Assembly: GCA_034101475.1 (NCBI GenBank)
Contig: JAXEJQ010000024.1
Location: 1-64,000 of the forward strand
Direction of reading: 5' to 3'
Origin: Limivivens sp034101475
Lineage (GTDB): Bacteria > Bacillota > Clostridia > Lachnospirales > Lachnospiraceae
DNA: 64,000 nucleotides
The notes beneath the pieces were generated by a model. That model was given only the letters and a program-made list of their open reading frames with translations, did no database searches and had not been told where the DNA came from. Made by a program: the position numbers and the translations under genes. Positions within the stretch are counted from its first letter, which is position 1. Each line of letters starts with the position of its first letter. Positions 42,201-48,995 of this stretch are shown here, piece after piece.

Positions 42201-42801
42201 CCTGGAAATCCGGGGAGCCGGAAATCTGCTGGGAGCCCAGCAGCACGGCCATATGGAGGCCGTTGGGTATGACCTGTACTGCAAAATGCTCAATGAATCG
42301 GTGAAGGAACTGAAGGGAGAGACGGAGCCGGGCGAGGAATACAACACAACCATCGACCTGGATGTGGATGCCTTTATTCCGGAGCGCTATATTAAAAATG
42401 AGTTCCAGAAACTGGATATTTACAAGCGGATTGCCGGGATTGAGAACGAGGAAGAATACGATGACATGCTGGAAGAGCTGGTGGATCGTTTTGGAGAGCC
42501 GCCAAAGCCGGTGCAGAATCTGCTTGCCATTGCGAATCTGAAGGCCATGGCTCACCGGGCCTGGTTCACGGAGGTGGCTCAGAAGGGTGATTTTATCCGG
42601 TTCACCCTGTTTGAGCGGGCGAAGGTGGATCCGGCGAGGATTGAGACAATGGTGAAAAACAGTCGTGGAAGGCTGAAATTTACGGTGGATGCCAACCCGT
42701 ATTTTCTGTACAGCAAACCCAGAAAAGCCGGAAAGGATAATGAGGATGTTCTGCAGGTGGTGCGGGAGCTGCTGGAGGAAATGACCGTGAAAAGTGTGTG
42801 A
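39277..42801 (+). CDS. mfd: Transcription-repair coupling factor
   Basis: A 1174-residue protein that removes stalled RNA polymerase at DNA damage and recruits UvrA. The N-terminal UvrB-like part (ALRGGIVDIFPL, VRVELWGDEVDSIRSFD) is followed by a Lys-rich linker (about 480-490), the RNA polymerase interacting domain (VGDFVVHENHGLGIYRGIE) and the translocase: Walker A GDVGYGKTEIAIRAA at about 653, DEEQ at about 754, and TATPIPRTLHMSL. The C-terminal TRCF domain ends near residue 1174. It is full length and undamaged, co-transcribed with pth. Confidence 0.97.
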   Translation: MRAFTEPLKRLGEFPKIQESLEKETGMVQVQGCLDSQKAHFIYGAGEHFPFKVILTYSELRAKEVYDNYRFFDKNVCLFPARDLIFYSADIHSNLIVEQRIQVLKAILEREELTVITSMGGCMDHLIPLEEFQSHIIRLEGDSTLNLEELKGKLVEMGYERVAQVEGSGQFALRGGIVDIFPLTEENPVRVELWGDEVDSIRSFDVESQRSIENLDSLEIYPACEVIADRKRISKGISRMEKDVKKATEALKKEGKPEEAGRLSRLMEETRENLEELSQTSGLEIYIDYLFDRTVSFAEYFKGKKTLFVLDEPNRLFQEGQAIETEFRESMSARMEKGYLLPGQMGILYSAAETAALLQRGSNLGFCTLDSAHAPWKIAAQFGVDVRAVNPYNNSFELLVKDLKRWKKDGYQVVLLSGSRTRAARLAEDLRDNELNSFYTEDLDREIQPGEILVTHGNTHRGYEYPLLKFVVISESDIFGKEKKKKKKPKAYEGRKIQSFNELSVGDFVVHENHGLGIYRGIEKIEVDKVAKDYMKIEYAGGSNLYILATQLDVIQKYAGSEAKTPRLNKLGTQDWNRTKTKVRTAVKEIAQDLVKLYAARQREAGFVYGPDTVWQREFEESFPYEETEDQLLAIEATKKDMESKKIMDRLICGDVGYGKTEIAIRAAFKAVQDSKQVVFLVPTTILAQQHYNNFVQRMKDFPVRVDLLCRFRTPKEQAQTLADLKKGYVDILIGTHRVLSKDVQFKDLGLLIIDEEQRFGVAHKEKIKQLRENVDVLTLTATPIPRTLHMSLVGIRDMSVLEEAPQERVPIQTYVMEYNEEMVREAISRELARGGQVYYVYNRVNTIVEVTNAIAKLVPEAAVAFAHGQMKERELERIMYDFINGEIDVLVSTTIIETGLDISNVNTMIIHDADNMGLSQLYQLRGRVGRSNRTAYAFLMYRRNKMLKEVAEKRLQAIREFTDLGSGFKIAMRDLEIRGAGNLLGAQQHGHMEAVGYDLYCKMLNESVKELKGETEPGEEYNTTIDLDVDAFIPERYIKNEFQKLDIYKRIAGIENEEEYDDMLEELVDRFGEPPKPVQNLLAIANLKAMAHRAWFTEVAQKGDFIRFTLFERAKVDPARIETMVKNSRGRLKFTVDANPYFLYSKPRKAGKDNEDVLQVVRELLEEMTVKSV

Positions 42802-42830
42802 GTGAGGGATGGTAAGAAGGAGGGGGGAGC

Positions 42831-42878
42831 GGGATTGCAGGATCGCGGGATTGCGGGATCGCAGAATTGCAGGACGCC
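42831..42878 (+). repeat. Six tandem copies of a degenerate 8-bp unit
   Basis: Units GGGATTGC, AGGATCGC, GGGATTGC, GGGATCGC, AGAATTGC and AGGACGCC follow one another 30 bp after the mfd stop. Confidence 0.8.
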
Positions 42879-43125
42879 CGGGCGGCAGGAGGAATCCTTT
42901 CCGGGACTCGGGCAACGGCTCCGGCGAGCTAACCTCTAACTCCGACTAAGACGCTCAGGAAGAGCCTTCGCGCCTAAGTCTGCGTAAGAGGTGGATCTTG
43001 CCTGCGCCTAAAACCGCCCTTAACATGTCCCTGAAAGGATTCTCAGGCCGCCTTAACCCACCGTCTTAAGCAAGTGGGATTGCGGCAGCCCTATTTCAAA
43101 AAATGTGTGAATTTCAGAAAAAACA
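42879..43125. other. Non-coding region after mfd with imperfect inverted and direct repeats
   Basis: No gene was seen. ACCTCTAACTCCGACTAAGACGC (about 42932-42954) can pair imperfectly with GCCTAAGTCTGCGTAAGAGGT (about 42971-42992). CCGCCCTTAAC and CCGCCTTAACC form a short direct repeat (about 43014-43058). This may be a decayed repeat element. No clean terminator for mfd was recognised. Confidence 0.35.
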
Positions 43126-43154
43126 TTGCGGCTTGCCGCAAAAAGGGCTATAAT
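43126..43154 (+). promoter_or_regulatory. Promoter of the PrsA-like lipoprotein gene
   Basis: TTGCGG (43126-43131) and TATAAT (43149-43154) are separated by 17 bp, 33 bp upstream of the start codon. Confidence 0.7.
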
Positions 43155-43187
43155 AAACAACATGATATCAGTTCGAGGAGGATTTCT

Positions 43188-44393
43188 ATGTACAAGAAAT
43201 TATTAACTGTCGGCCTTTGTGTGTGCCTGGCAGCGGGAACACTTACCGGATGCGGTTCCGATGCAGCGAAAACCGTAATACAGGTAGGCGACACAAAGAT
43301 TGAATATAGTCTGGTAAACTTTATGCTGCGCTACAACCAGTCTCAGATGCAGTCCTGGTATGGCTCCTTCCTGGGAGACGATTACTGGACCACCTATGGC
43401 ACACAGTCCAGGGACAGCATTGTTGAGGATCTGGAAGAGATGGTGCTCCTGGAGCAGCATATGGATGAATATGGCGTCAGCTTAAGCGATGAGGAAAAGA
43501 GCTCCATTACTGACGCTGCCGCGGCATTTATGGAAGCAAATGAGAAGGATACGCTGGAGGCCATGAACGCGACTCAGGAGGTAGCGGAGCGTGCACTGAC
43601 TCTGTATACGATTCGTACCAAGATGTACAATGCCATTATTGCCGATGTGGATACCAATGTGACAGATGAGGAAGCCGCCCAGAAGACCGTTCGGTTTGCT
43701 TATTTCAGTACCGGCAGCACCACGGATGAGGACGGAAACAGCGTAGAGCGTACGGATGAGGAAAAGGAAGAGATTAAGGCCCAGGCTCAGCAGGTGCTGG
43801 ATGCCGTGAAGGCCGGCACGGATATGGACGAGGCTCTGGCAGAGGTGGATGAGACCAAGACTTCGACCACATCTTCCTACGGCGCAGACAACGGTACGCT
43901 GAGCGATGTCCTGAAGGAAGAGGCAGAAAAGCTGACAGAAGACGGTCAGGTTGCAGAGAATCTGATCGAAGCAGAAACCGGTTATTATGTTCTGCAGATG
44001 ATGACTACCTTTGACGAAGAAGCGACAGAAAGCCAGAAAGAAACCATTATTTCCGAGAGAAAGAGTGATCTGTATACGGAAGTAACGGACGGCTGGAAGG
44101 AAAGCACAGAGATTAAGACGGAAGATAAGCTTCTGGAGAAGATGGATTTTACCGATACCTGGCAGCTGAAAGAGACAGAGACAGAAAGTGAAGCTGAGAC
44201 AGAAGCGGTGACTGCAGAAGCAGCAAGTGAGACAGAAGCGATGACTACAGAAGCAGCAAGTGAGACTGAGGAAGTGACTACGGAAGCAGCAAGCGAGACA
44301 GAAGCGGTGACTGCAGAAGCAGCAAGTGAGACAGAAGCGGTGACTACAGAAGCAGCAAGTGAAACCGAGGAAGCGACCACAGAAGCAGAATAA
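43188..44393 (+). CDS. PrsA/SurA-like foldase lipoprotein with Thr/Glu-rich tail
   Basis: A 401-residue lipoprotein. ATG 43188 follows CGAGGAGGA. The signal peptide ends in a lipobox LTGC (Cys22). Residues about 30-180 are helical and resemble the SurA_N region. A parvulin-like segment follows (about 190-300: VRFAYFSTGS, QQVLDAVKAGTDMDEALAEV, YYVLQMM), which helps fold exported proteins, although isomerase activity cannot be judged. From about residue 327 the protein becomes low-complexity: ETETESEAETEAV, then about five repeats of TEAASETEAVT. This tail resembles that of the surface protein at 13283-14491. Single gene with its own promoter and terminator. Confidence 0.85.
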   Translation: MYKKLLTVGLCVCLAAGTLTGCGSDAAKTVIQVGDTKIEYSLVNFMLRYNQSQMQSWYGSFLGDDYWTTYGTQSRDSIVEDLEEMVLLEQHMDEYGVSLSDEEKSSITDAAAAFMEANEKDTLEAMNATQEVAERALTLYTIRTKMYNAIIADVDTNVTDEEAAQKTVRFAYFSTGSTTDEDGNSVERTDEEKEEIKAQAQQVLDAVKAGTDMDEALAEVDETKTSTTSSYGADNGTLSDVLKEEAEKLTEDGQVAENLIEAETGYYVLQMMTTFDEEATESQKETIISERKSDLYTEVTDGWKESTEIKTEDKLLEKMDFTDTWQLKETETESEAETEAVTAEAASETEAMTTEAASETEEVTTEAASETEAVTAEAASETEAVTTEAASETEEATTEAE

Positions 44394-44404
44394 GAAGAAC
44401 GAGA

Positions 44405-44438
44405 CAGGGGGAAAACCGGATTTCCGGTTTTCCCCCTG
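44405..44438 (+). terminator. Stem-loop terminating the PrsA-like gene
   Basis: CAGGGGGAAAACCGG (44405-44419) pairs perfectly with CCGGTTTTCCCCCTG (44424-44438), loop ATTT. The T tract after it is weak (AATAATT). Confidence 0.75.
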
Positions 44439-44450
44439 AATAATTAAGAC

Positions 44451-44580
44451 GAGCCAAGAGCCCCATGGACATGAGCAAGCAGCCATTTTTCGCAGAAAAA
44501 TGAGCGGATTGCGAATGTTTTCGTCGATTTTGCGAGTGCAGAGCACGGAAAAATCGACGAAAGGCTCATTTGACGGGTAA
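44451..44580 (+). repeat. R1 repeat, copy d
   Basis: GAGCCAAG at the left and GGCTCATTTGACGGGTAA at the right bound about 130 bp. CGTCGATTTT pairs with AAAATCGACG around GAGTGCAGAGCACGG. The segment CAGCCATTTTTCGCAGAAAAATGAGCGGATT is shared with copy e. The 5' hairpin of copies e and f is missing. Confidence 0.8.
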
Positions 44581-44589
44581 CTCATTAAG

Positions 44590-44975
44590 AAGTCTTTTGG
44601 ACCAACAGGAATGTGAAGCCTTGTTCTGCGCACTGCAAGGAAGGTGCAGATGAATGTTTTGCTGCAGGAATGGTTGGGAGCGGTCGATGTCCGCTGACGG
44701 ACGATGCAGGAGCAGGATCATACGTGCAGACGATAGGAAGGCAGCGCCAGCCGACGCGAGCATAGCTGCGGCAGCGGAGCGTTGTTTGAGCCCCGGAGGG
44801 GCGAGTTCGCGGGAGCTGCCGCTGATAGGCGGCGCAGCGGCGGCAAGCTGACGACGTGTCTGCGTATGACGTGCTCCTGCAAGGAACGGCAGCAGCGCAC
44901 ATCTGACCGCATTTTGGTCCATCCCGCAGCAAAACAACGGTGTGCGCCTCCATGCAGGCGCAGAACCCGCCTGAA
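44590..44975. other. GC-rich, hairpin-dense segment of unknown nature
   Basis: Neither strand gives a convincing protein: the open frames are Arg/Cys/Ala-rich and lack good ribosome binding sites. Clear hairpins include GCCCC-GGA-GGGGC (about 44793-44804), GCCGC/GCGGC (about 44818-44833) and TGCGCCT/AGGCGCA (about 44943-44962). Base composition is visibly richer in G and C than its neighbours. It lies between an R1 copy and the thiamine promoter, and could be a structured RNA or decayed foreign DNA. Confidence 0.35.
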
Positions 44976-44981
44976 CGGTTC

Positions 44982-45010
44982 TTGACAGTGCCGCATTTCT
45001 GCTGTAAACT
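44982..45010 (+). promoter_or_regulatory. Promoter of the thiamine precursor importer operon
   Basis: A consensus TTGACA (44982-44987), 17-bp spacer and TAAACT (45005-45010). Transcription would start near 45017, at the edge of the TPP aptamer. Confidence 0.85.
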
Positions 45011-45016
45011 GTCTTT

Positions 45017-45112
45017 ATATCAGGGGTGCTGGATGGAGTCCGGCTGAGATTAGAACCGCATGTTCTTGACCCATTACCTGATCTGGATAATGCCAGCGTA
45101 GGGATCAGATTG
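45017..45112 (+). ncRNA. TPP riboswitch (THI element)
   Basis: The aptamer shows the conserved parts in order: CAGGGGTGC, GGCTGAGA, then ACCTGATCTGGATAATGCCAGCGTAGGGA. Bound thiamine pyrophosphate would favour the downstream terminator (45149-45176) and switch off the thiamine-precursor importer genes. Confidence 0.95.
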
Positions 45113-45148
45113 CACGAGCCGTTTGATATGAGCTGTTTCGTATGATTC

Positions 45149-45176
45149 ATCCGCCGGGAATCCTGGCGGATTTTTT
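45149..45176 (+). terminator. Expression-platform terminator of the TPP riboswitch
   Basis: ATCCGCC (45149-45155) pairs with GGCGGAT (45165-45171), followed by TTTTT. Confidence 0.9.
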
Positions 45177-45177
45177 C

Positions 45178-45235
45178 ATCGATTGTGGGAGTGCGAAGCA
45201 CGGAACAATCGACGGAAGGCCCATTTGTCGGGTAA
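45178..45235 (+). repeat. R1 repeat, copy c (3' module)
   Basis: CGATTGT pairs with ACAATCG around GGGAGTGCGAAGCACGGA, followed by CGGAAGGCCCATTTGTCGGGTAACTC, as in copies d and e. It is inserted between the riboswitch terminator and the first gene of the operon. Confidence 0.8.
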
Positions 45236-45276
45236 CTCCTAAAAAGGAAGTGACAAGTGATAAGGAGGAATGTAAC

Positions 45277-45573
45277 ATGAACGCAAGTGTAGCAATTCAG
45301 ACGCTGCCGGAGGCAAAGGATGACGAGGAACTGATCCGCATTGTGGATGAGGTGATCGATTACATTAAGAGCACCGGCCTGAACTATTATGTAGGACCTT
45401 TCGAGACTGCAATCGAAGGCGACTATGACGAACTGATGGATATTGTAAAGGAATGCCAGCATATTGCCATCCGTGCCGGAGCGCCGTCTGTGGCCGCCTA
45501 CATTAAGGTGACCTACCGGCCGGAAGGAGATGTACTGACCATTGAGAAAAAAGTTACGAAGCACCACCAGTAA
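45277..45573 (+). CDS. Thiamine-binding protein of the MTH1187/YkoF type
   Basis: A 98-residue cytosolic protein. ATG 45277 follows AAGGAGGAA; the longer frame upstream crosses the R1 repeat. NASVAIQTLP, then GLNYYVGPFETAIEGDYDELMDIVKECQHIAI, and the late VAAYIKVTYRPEG match the Thiamine_BP/MTH1187 fold, a small ferredoxin-like domain that binds thiamine or its HMP moiety. It is the first gene after the TPP riboswitch and overlaps the permease gene by 32 bp, so it probably helps capture or sense imported pyrimidine. Confidence 0.88.
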   Translation: MNASVAIQTLPEAKDDEELIRIVDEVIDYIKSTGLNYYVGPFETAIEGDYDELMDIVKECQHIAIRAGAPSVAAYIKVTYRPEGDVLTIEKKVTKHHQ

Positions 45574-46306
45574 GCTCTGGGCCCTGGCGGCTGTTGCCCT
45601 TCTTCTGGCGGTCTGGCAGACGGCCTGCGGTACGGGCATGATTTCCAGGTTTATGCTGCCCTCACCGGTGGATGTGGTGAAAGCCTTTATCGGCGATTTC
45701 CCGCTGCTGATGGAGAATCTGAAGGTGACGCTTCTGGAGGCATTTATCGGGCTGGGGATTGGAATTGCCCTGGGGTTTGTTATGGCGGCGGCCATGGACC
45801 GGTTTGAGCGGCTGTATCAGGCTCTGTATCCGCTGGTGATTCTGACCCAGACCATTCCCACAGTGGCCATTGCGCCGCTTCTGGTGCTGTGGTTTGGTTA
45901 TGAGATGACGCCGAAGGTGATTCTGATTGTCATCGTGACCTTTTTCCCGATCACGGTTTCCCTGCTGGACGGATTCCGGTCAGCGGATCAGGATACCATG
46001 AATCTTCTGCGCTCCATGGGGGCCACCAGATTTCAGATTTTCCGGTACGTGAAGCTGCCGGGATCCATGGGGCAGTTTTTCTCAAGCCTGCGGATTTCGG
46101 TGTCCTACGCGGTGGTGGGAGCCGTGATTTCCGAATGGCTCGGCGGCTTCAGCGGCCTGGGTGTTTATATGACGAAAGTAAAAAAAGCATTTTCCTTTGA
46201 TAAAATGTTTGCTGTGATTTTTCTGATTTCGGCTATCAGCCTGTTTCTGATGTGGCTGGTGGACGTTCTGCAGAAGAAATGTATGCCATGGGAGGATAAG
46301 ACATGA
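45542..46306 (+). CDS. ABC importer permease for thiamine pyrimidine precursor (ThiX-like)
   Basis: A 254-residue permease with about six hydrophobic helices and the coupling loop FRSADQDTMNLLRSMGATRFQIFRYVKLPG. TTG 45542 is the likely start, with GGAAGGAGA about 12 bp upstream, inside the preceding gene. It belongs to the SsuC/TauC/ThiX permease branch. Riboswitch control and the neighbouring binding protein point to hydroxymethylpyrimidine or a related precursor as the substrate. It overlaps the next gene by ATGA. Confidence 0.88.
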   Translation: MRKKLRSTTSKLWALAAVALLLAVWQTACGTGMISRFMLPSPVDVVKAFIGDFPLLMENLKVTLLEAFIGLGIGIALGFVMAAAMDRFERLYQALYPLVILTQTIPTVAIAPLLVLWFGYEMTPKVILIVIVTFFPITVSLLDGFRSADQDTMNLLRSMGATRFQIFRYVKLPGSMGQFFSSLRISVSYAVVGAVISEWLGGFSGLGVYMTKVKKAFSFDKMFAVIFLISAISLFLMWLVDVLQKKCMPWEDKT

Positions 46307-47295
46307 AAAAGAGAATTTTTGCCGCATTTTTAGCGGGTACCTTAGCTGTTTCTGCTCTGGGCTGCGGGATGAGCGCCGCTGCGGAAGAGGCGAAAGACAT
46401 CACCTTTGTACTGGACTGGACGCCGAATACGAACCATACGGGACTGTATGTGGCCCGGGAAAAAGGCTATTTTGAGGAGGCTGGCCTGAACGTGGAAATC
46501 GTCCAGCCGCCTGAGGACGGGGCGGAGGTCCTGGTGGCTTCCGGAAAAGCCGAGTTCGGCGTTTCCTTCCAGGATACCATGGCTCCGGCGCTGATCGGAG
46601 ACGCTGCGCTTCCCATTACGGCTGTGGCAGCAGTGATCCAGCATAATACATCTGGAATTATTTCCAGAGCAGGCGAGGGGATGGATACTCCCAAGGGCCT
46701 GGAGGGCAAAAAATATGCGACCTGGGATCTGGAAGTGGAAAAGGCCATGATGCAGAACGTGGTGGAAGCCGATGGCGGAGATTTTTCCAAGGTTGAGCTG
46801 ATCCCCAGTACCGTGACTGATGAGATCTCCGCTCTGGAGTCCAAATCCGTGGATGCCATCTGGATTTTCTATGCCTGGGCCGGGGTTGCCACAGAGGTGG
46901 CAGGTCTGGAAACGGACTATTTCGCCTTTAAGGACATCAATCCGGTGTTTGATTATTATACGCCGGTTGTGATCGCCAACAATGATTTTCTGGTGGAAGA
47001 GCCGGAGACAGCAAAGGCATTCCTGAATGCGCTGAAGAAGGGTTATGAGGATGCCATCGCAGATCCGGAGGAAGCAGCGGAAATTCTCTGCAAGGCTGCC
47101 CCGGAGCTGGATTCGGAGCTGGTTCTGGAAAGTCAGAAATATCTGGCAGACCAGTATAAGGCAGAAGTGGATCAGTGGGGCTATATGGATCCGGAGAGAT
47201 GGAACGCATTCTACAACTGGCTGAATGAAAATGGCCTGGTGGAAGAAGAAATTCCGGAAAACACCGGATTTTCCAATGATTATCTTTCGGAATAG
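46303..47295 (+). CDS. Lipoprotein binding subunit for thiamine pyrimidine precursor (ThiY-like, NMT1/THI5 family)
   Basis: A 330-residue lipoprotein with a lipobox ending at Cys21 (SALGC). The mature part begins with FVLDWTPNTNHTGLYVAREKGYFEEAGL, the standard NMT1/THI5 start, in which the WxPNTNH segment helps hold the pyrimidine ring. VEIVQPPEDG and VSFQDTMAPAL continue the family pattern. It would deliver N-formyl-aminomethylpyrimidine or HMP to the permease. ATG 46303 overlaps the permease stop. Confidence 0.92.
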   Translation: MKKRIFAAFLAGTLAVSALGCGMSAAAEEAKDITFVLDWTPNTNHTGLYVAREKGYFEEAGLNVEIVQPPEDGAEVLVASGKAEFGVSFQDTMAPALIGDAALPITAVAAVIQHNTSGIISRAGEGMDTPKGLEGKKYATWDLEVEKAMMQNVVEADGGDFSKVELIPSTVTDEISALESKSVDAIWIFYAWAGVATEVAGLETDYFAFKDINPVFDYYTPVVIANNDFLVEEPETAKAFLNALKKGYEDAIADPEEAAEILCKAAPELDSELVLESQKYLADQYKAEVDQWGYMDPERWNAFYNWLNENGLVEEEIPENTGFSNDYLSE

Positions 47296-47306
47296 GTCCT
47301 GAAATC

Positions 47307-48041
47307 ATGTCAGAATTAACGGTTTCTCATGTGACAAAGTCCTTTGACGGCGTGGAGATTATCCGGGATATCAGCATTCATCTCCGGGACGGGGAGCTGG
47401 TCAGCCTGCTGGGGGCCAGCGGCGGCGGAAAGACGACCCTGTTTAACGTGATTTCCGGACTGACGCTGCCTGACAGCGGGACCGTGCAGATGGACGGCGA
47501 GGACATTACCGGCAGGCCCGGGAAAATCAGCTATATGCTTCAGAAAGACCTGCTGCTGCCCTACCGCACCATTGAGGACAATGTGGCCCTGCCTCTGCTG
47601 ATCAAGGGTGAAAAAAAGAAAGCCGCCAGGGAGAAGGTGCGCCCTTACTTTGAAGAGTTTGGTCTGGAGGGGACGCAGAAAAAGTATCCTCATCAGCTTT
47701 CCGGCGGGATGCGCCAGCGTGCGGCTCTCCTGCGGACCTATATGTTTTCAGAGAAAATCGCGCTGCTGGACGAGCCCTTTTCGGCTCTGGACACTCTGAC
47801 GAAGGATGCGATTCATCAATGGTATCTGGGAATTATGGAGCAGATCCATCTGTCGACCCTGTTTGTGACCCATGATATTGATGAGGCCGTCTTTTTGTCA
47901 GACCGGATTTATCTGCTGACGGGAAAACCCGGCAGGATTACCGATGAGATTGTGATCCGGGAAAAACGGCCCAGGACGGAAGAATTCCGGCTGAGCCAGG
48001 ATTTTCTGGAGTATAAGAGAGAAATATTGAAAAAACTGTAA
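47307..48041 (+). CDS. ABC importer ATP-binding subunit (ThiZ-like)
   Basis: A 244-residue ATPase. Walker A GASGGGKTT lies at about 36-44, the signature LSGGMRQR at about 131-138, Walker B ALLDEPFSALD at about 152-162 and the switch His in FVTHDIDEAVFLSD at about 190. It is of the SsuB/TauB/ThiZ type and would drive uptake of the thiamine precursor. It is the last gene of the operon, 11 bp after the binding-protein gene, and is followed by a terminator. Confidence 0.92.
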   Translation: MSELTVSHVTKSFDGVEIIRDISIHLRDGELVSLLGASGGGKTTLFNVISGLTLPDSGTVQMDGEDITGRPGKISYMLQKDLLLPYRTIEDNVALPLLIKGEKKKAAREKVRPYFEEFGLEGTQKKYPHQLSGGMRQRAALLRTYMFSEKIALLDEPFSALDTLTKDAIHQWYLGIMEQIHLSTLFVTHDIDEAVFLSDRIYLLTGKPGRITDEIVIREKRPRTEEFRLSQDFLEYKREILKKL

Positions 48042-48042
48042 T

Positions 48043-48083
48043 ACAGAAAATCCCCTTTCGCGGCTGCGGAAGGGGATTTTCTG
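48043..48083. terminator. Terminator between the thiamine importer operon and the converging secreted-protein genes
   Basis: CAGAAAATCCCCTTTC pairs with GAAGGGGATTTTCTG around GCGGCTGCG, with T and A runs placed so that it can work on both strands. Confidence 0.85.
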
Positions 48084-48154
48084 CGTGTGCGGCAAAGGGC
48101 AGCGAAGGCAGATCAGAAAGCCTTTTATCAGGCGCACAGACGATAAAAATCGGC

Positions 48155-48961
48155 TTATTCAGCTTTGCCTTCGTAAACAGTGACTGCTTCCGAGCCGGCG
48201 GGCAGGTACATTATCGGTTCAGTACACTCCGGGTCCAGATAGGCCTGGCAGGTTTCCCCGTCTTTTATCCACTCAATCTGGAGCAGCTGGGGCACCTCAA
48301 CCGTCTGCTCTGTGCCGTCCTGGCGGATATAGGTAATCTGACGGGTGCCGTTCTGCATCAGCTCATCCATGTCCAGACTGACCAGGGGATTGGCCATGGG
48401 GCAGAAGGTCAGTATCTCCTGCACCTGGGAATCCTCCGTGTATTGCAGGCGGATGATCGAGGAAATATTCTTCTGGTCATCCAGGCTTCCATAAATCTTG
48501 CAGCCTCCGGAGCTTTCTTCATAGGACTCGTAAATCAGGCTGTAGCTGCCGTCCTCTTCCGTTATCAGCTCCATCTTTTCCTCGGGCAGCTCCATCAAGG
48601 GTTCCAAAGATTTTTCCAGAGCCTCCTCCCAGCCGGAAAGCCAGAGCCAGGCGGTGAGAATACCTTCCTCGTTGTAGCCGTAGGTAAAGCCGTCATGGGC
48701 AAGCAGGGGGACTTCATCGAAGCAGCCCAGCACAGGCTTCTGTTCCTCCGTCTCGGAATACCAGACCCATTCCAAACACTCGGCATCGCTTCCGGACTCA
48801 GAGAGGGCATAAGTGCACATCACAGAACCGTACTTGCGGTACAATTCCGGCAGGGACTGCATTGCTGCGAATTCCTCCCGCGTGATGGTTTCGGCAAAGA
48901 CGGTGCAGGGGGAAAGGGCCAGCAGCAGGAAAACCAGCAGAAGAGAGATTCTTTTTTTCAT
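48155..48961 (-). CDS. Exported protein of unknown function
   Basis: A 268-residue protein. ATG 48961 follows AAAGGATGTG. A signal peptide covers about residues 1-22 (KKRISLLLVFLLLALSPCTVFA). The rest has no family I recognise: an acidic, Tyr-rich protein with several Trp residues in a WVWYSETEEQKP/GILTAWLWLSGWEEAL region and a beta-rich second half (YSLIYESYEESSGGCKIYGSL, ISSIIRLQYTEDSQVQEI). There is no membrane anchor or sorting signal, so it should be released or bound non-covalently. It lies 34 bp after the InlB-repeat gene in the TetR cassette. Confidence 0.65.
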   Translation of the reverse strand: MKKRISLLLVFLLLALSPCTVFAETITREEFAAMQSLPELYRKYGSVMCTYALSESGSDAECLEWVWYSETEEQKPVLGCFDEVPLLAHDGFTYGYNEEGILTAWLWLSGWEEALEKSLEPLMELPEEKMELITEEDGSYSLIYESYEESSGGCKIYGSLDDQKNISSIIRLQYTEDSQVQEILTFCPMANPLVSLDMDELMQNGTRQITYIRQDGTEQTVEVPQLLQIEWIKDGETCQAYLDPECTEPIMYLPAGSEAVTVYEGKAE

Positions 48962-48995
48962 ATGATAACACATCCTTTCTTCAATTCCATCCAGC

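Noticed and set aside
44566..45795. 409-codon frame on the minus strand over the GC-rich segment and riboswitch
   Set aside because: It runs through a promoter, a TPP riboswitch and an R1 repeat, and the protein looks random.
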